A program made the translations under genes and the position numbers. From Guillardia theta CCMP2712 (Eukaryota > Cryptophyceae > Pyrenomonadales > Geminigeraceae), in contig NW_005434369.1 in NCBI RefSeq assembly GCF_000315625.1, forward strand, positions 1 to 23,617: 23,617 nt of DNA, written 5' to 3'. Below the pieces are notes generated by a model. The model made no database searches, was not told the DNA's origin, and saw only the letters and a list, made by a program, of their open reading frames with translations. Every line of letters begins with the position of its first letter. Positions within the stretch are counted from its first letter, which is position 1. Of this stretch, positions 21,757 through 23,617 are shown piece after piece.

Positions 21757-23464
21757 CGAAGAACTGCATTTGCCAAGGAAGCTCTGGCCTTTCCCAAGGC
21801 AACGCGAGGAGGCGGAGGGGATCGTAATGCAACTGCTACAAGAAAATGTCATCTGGGTAAGCAGCGTCAACAGAGCATCAGGAACAAAGAGGAAAAGACG
21901 AGAGGTTGCCACGCAGGATAGTGCTACAACCCGAAAACGAAAGTCACACCCGCAATCAGAGGAGGACCGGGAGGAGACATCCAAAAAGCATCGGGAAGCA
22001 GCAGAAGAGAGAAGGCCACACCCAGCTCATGCAAACACAAGATCCCTCATGGCTAAACTACTAGGCAATCTGGATCAACAGGAACACCTAATCCTAAAAG
22101 GTAAGGAAAGTTTCAAAATCAAGGGCGACATAGCAATTATCATCACAGTGGACCGGCCCAGAAGTCACACGGGCCAAGAACAAGACATCAAAGAAGCTGA
22201 ACCTTCCCTTCGCTCGGCGCCATTTGCGAGGAAAGAAGATGACGATGGAGCCAAGAACCCAGAGAAGACAGAGATCCTACTGCAAATTGCTAAGTATATC
22301 AGCAAAACACATAACAGCTCACTCAACTCGCAAGCTTGGTGGGAACATCTAACCACCGCCATGGCTGAAATTCGAGATAGACAACAAGGCCTTCCGCTGT
22401 CGTACGAATTTCTAGAACACTTGGGGATGCTCGCTGAAACAAAACAGTTCAGCAACTGGCCCACCCTCTATCACCCGACAATCCAGGCCGCAACCGATAG
22501 CTTGCAGGAAGACGAGGTTCGACGTGAAATAATATGGATCGACCAACAGGAACAATACCTCAGCTACGCCGCATGCGAGTCTGGAACAATCTTGATCGGA
22601 TGGAACCAAACTTGCTTCAGGAAAGAAATCCCTGACGGCTTCATGCTAGTCGGTAAGGTACCTAAAGGATCAGAAATATGCTACGCTGCAAATTTTTGGA
22701 GGACGGGCGATCGGAGCCTCAGGAAGTCACATGACGACCTGATTGTCTACTGCAAGGAGTCGGAACAAGAGAGAATAATTGTCCAACTCACAGTACACCT
22801 GATCCCTGAACAGGAGGAGCTACAAGAATACCGAAGGAAGCAAAACGAAAACTATCAAGCCTCGGCCAAACAGGAGAAGAACAGGAACCAAGTGTGGTCC
22901 GCAATCCACGGCGACATATCACGAAACAGGAAGGGTCGATCAATGTCGATAGGATACAGCACGCAAGACAAGGAAGGAGAGCAGGAACGCGGAGCGATCA
23001 AGATACACGGAAAATGCAGCGTCATCAGAGCACATACCATCGCACTCTGCATACTCCTACAAGCGATTTGGGAACAAAGAGGCAAACAGAAAACAATCAG
23101 GAAAATCTTCGTCCTCTTTAAATCAACCCGAATGCATCGCTTTCTTACGGACACCCTCAGATGGTCTACCATGCAGTATGAAGACGAGCTCGTATACGAC
23201 TTGGCAGGAAGACTGCAGGAATGCCTGAGCAAATTTCAGCGGGAGGGCATTGAGATCAACCTCTCTATGATCGCAGACCACACCGTAGTGCAAGAAGCTG
23301 CAGAAGAAGCCCGCAAGGGAAAATCCTCCTTCTCCTCCACGTGGGAACGGGCCCTCATCGACAGCGACTTGGGATTCTGCATTGCAGACGAAGATAACTT
23401 CAAGCCGGGGATGGATCGATTGAAAATATGGGATAAGATAATCAGAGAAGAACAACTGGTTTAG
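21638..23464 (+). CDS. C-terminal region of the retroelement (possible degenerate RNase H)
   Basis: A 608-codon frame overlaps the RT ORF by 119 bases, shifted by one. It may be the polyprotein's C-terminal part reached by a frameshift, or a separated frame in a decayed copy. Residues ~83-102 are a bipartite basic nuclear-localisation-like cluster (TKRKRREVATQDSATTRKRK). The middle region (~180-400) matches nothing I recognise. Residues ~420-580 resemble an RNase H fold (AIHGDISRNRKG, VIRAHTIALCILLQAIWE, KIFVLFKSTRMHRFL, INLSMIADHTVVQEAAEEA), but His replaces the usual Glu in RAE, and Lys/Ser stands where the SDS motif's Asp is expected. The stop TAG (23462-23464) is supplied by the TTTAGGG repeat. 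Confidence 0.7.
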   Translation: MVANLNDSDRPQGWTTFQALWRQLPKLQFSLLRNIRPIADEELHLPRKLWPFPRQREEAEGIVMQLLQENVIWVSSVNRASGTKRKRREVATQDSATTRKRKSHPQSEEDREETSKKHREAAEERRPHPAHANTRSLMAKLLGNLDQQEHLILKGKESFKIKGDIAIIITVDRPRSHTGQEQDIKEAEPSLRSAPFARKEDDDGAKNPEKTEILLQIAKYISKTHNSSLNSQAWWEHLTTAMAEIRDRQQGLPLSYEFLEHLGMLAETKQFSNWPTLYHPTIQAATDSLQEDEVRREIIWIDQQEQYLSYAACESGTILIGWNQTCFRKEIPDGFMLVGKVPKGSEICYAANFWRTGDRSLRKSHDDLIVYCKESEQERIIVQLTVHLIPEQEELQEYRRKQNENYQASAKQEKNRNQVWSAIHGDISRNRKGRSMSIGYSTQDKEGEQERGAIKIHGKCSVIRAHTIALCILLQAIWEQRGKQKTIRKIFVLFKSTRMHRFLTDTLRWSTMQYEDELVYDLAGRLQECLSKFQREGIEINLSMIADHTVVQEAAEEARKGKSSFSSTWERALIDSDLGFCIADEDNFKPGMDRLKIWDKIIREEQLV

Positions 23465-23473
23465 GGTTTAGGG
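23460..23473 (+). repeat. Right telomeric-type repeat block (TTTAGGG)2
   Basis: Two TTTAGGG copies directly follow codon GTT of the last ORF. They have the same orientation as the left block. Confidence 0.9.
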
Positions 23474-23480
23474 TTTTGGA

Positions 23481-23544
23481 AGCGCCGGTTATTTCAGGCA
23501 CAGCGCCGGTTATTTCAGGCAGAAGCGCCGGTTATTTCAGGCAC
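23481..23544 (+). repeat. 21-bp tandem repeat, three copies
   Basis: Three near-identical copies of AGCGCCGGTTATTTCAGGCA plus one base lie seven bases after the telomeric block. They could be subtelomeric satellite or the true 3' tail of the retroelement. Confidence 0.85.
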
Positions 23545-23617
23545 CATGGCTGCACGCGTGGTGTAGGGGAAGCTGCCAGGGCGCCAAGGAAGCTGCAAGC
23601 GAGAGGTTTGTATACGT
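23545..23617. other. Window end, no feature
   Basis: 73 bases of mixed composition. No gene or repeat is recognised. Confidence 0.5.

Larger units (their letters stand above)
16638..23464 (+). mobile_element. Non-LTR retrotransposon between telomeric repeats
   Basis: A LINE-type element with, in order, an ORF1-like segment, a Ulp1-type protease, an AP-type endonuclease, a reverse transcriptase and a long C-terminal region. It has no long terminal repeats and no integrase. TTTAGGG blocks in the same orientation touch both ends (16606-16637 and 23460-23473), and the last stop codon lies within the right block. There is no poly(A) tail or visible 3' UTR. The leftmost frame is open into the left block without an ATG, which suggests 5' truncation. 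Frame changes near 17340, 17960, 18420-18470, 19230, 19390 and 21640-21756 suggest an inactive copy. Composition lacks the microsatellites that fill the host introns, consistent with a separate origin. Confidence 0.9.

Overview
This is a nuclear eukaryotic window. The cellular genes are cut by many short GT-AG introns, much of the intron sequence is microsatellite, and TTTAGGG-type telomeric repeats occur inside the sequence. An intron-rich, GC-balanced protist fits best, and a cryptophyte such as Guillardia is my favoured guess. That guess is inference, because no rRNA or organelle marker is present. Coding exons were found by joining open segments at GT-AG sites that keep the reading frame and rebuild recognisable protein families.

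Layout. (1) 1-2864, plus strand: the 3' half of an alanyl-tRNA synthetase gene, from just before the zinc-binding CGGTH motif of the editing domain to the stop codon. (2) 3047-8033, minus strand, convergent with (1): a complete receptor-type gene of nine inferred exons (1262 aa). It encodes a signal peptide, a PstS-like phosphate-binding-protein ectodomain whose two halves are in swapped order, one membrane helix, a protein kinase domain and a class III nucleotide cyclase domain. One intron is almost entirely an 18-bp minisatellite. (3) 8034-9894: gene-poor, with a G-rich stretch and a strong inverted repeat. (4) 9895-11178, plus strand: a small PDZ-domain protein with an N-terminal Gly/Cys-Cys lipidation-type start. 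(5) About 11180-12030: microsatellites and one orphan exon. (6) 12031-14386, minus strand: a GILT-family thiol reductase with a CPWC active site. (7) 14624-16200, minus strand: an Erv/ALR-type sulfhydryl oxidase with two domains, of which only the second keeps CxxC. Genes 6 and 7 lie in tandem and encode opposing thiol-redox activities of the secretory or lysosomal type.

(8) 16606-23473: a non-LTR retrotransposon of about 6.8 kb sitting between two blocks of TTTAGGG repeats in the same orientation. It encodes an ORF1-like fragment, a Ulp1 (C48)-type cysteine protease, an AP-type endonuclease, a reverse transcriptase with intact FADD, and a long C-terminal region that may be a degenerate RNase H. 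The stop codon of the last ORF lies inside the telomeric repeat. Several frame breaks suggest this copy is decayed. A 21-bp tandem repeat follows at 23481-23544.

The most notable points are the apparent circular permutation of the PstS ectodomain in the receptor kinase-cyclase, the telomere-repeat-flanked retroelement with a Ulp1 protease, and hexanucleotide arrays that run directly into splice acceptors without changing frame.
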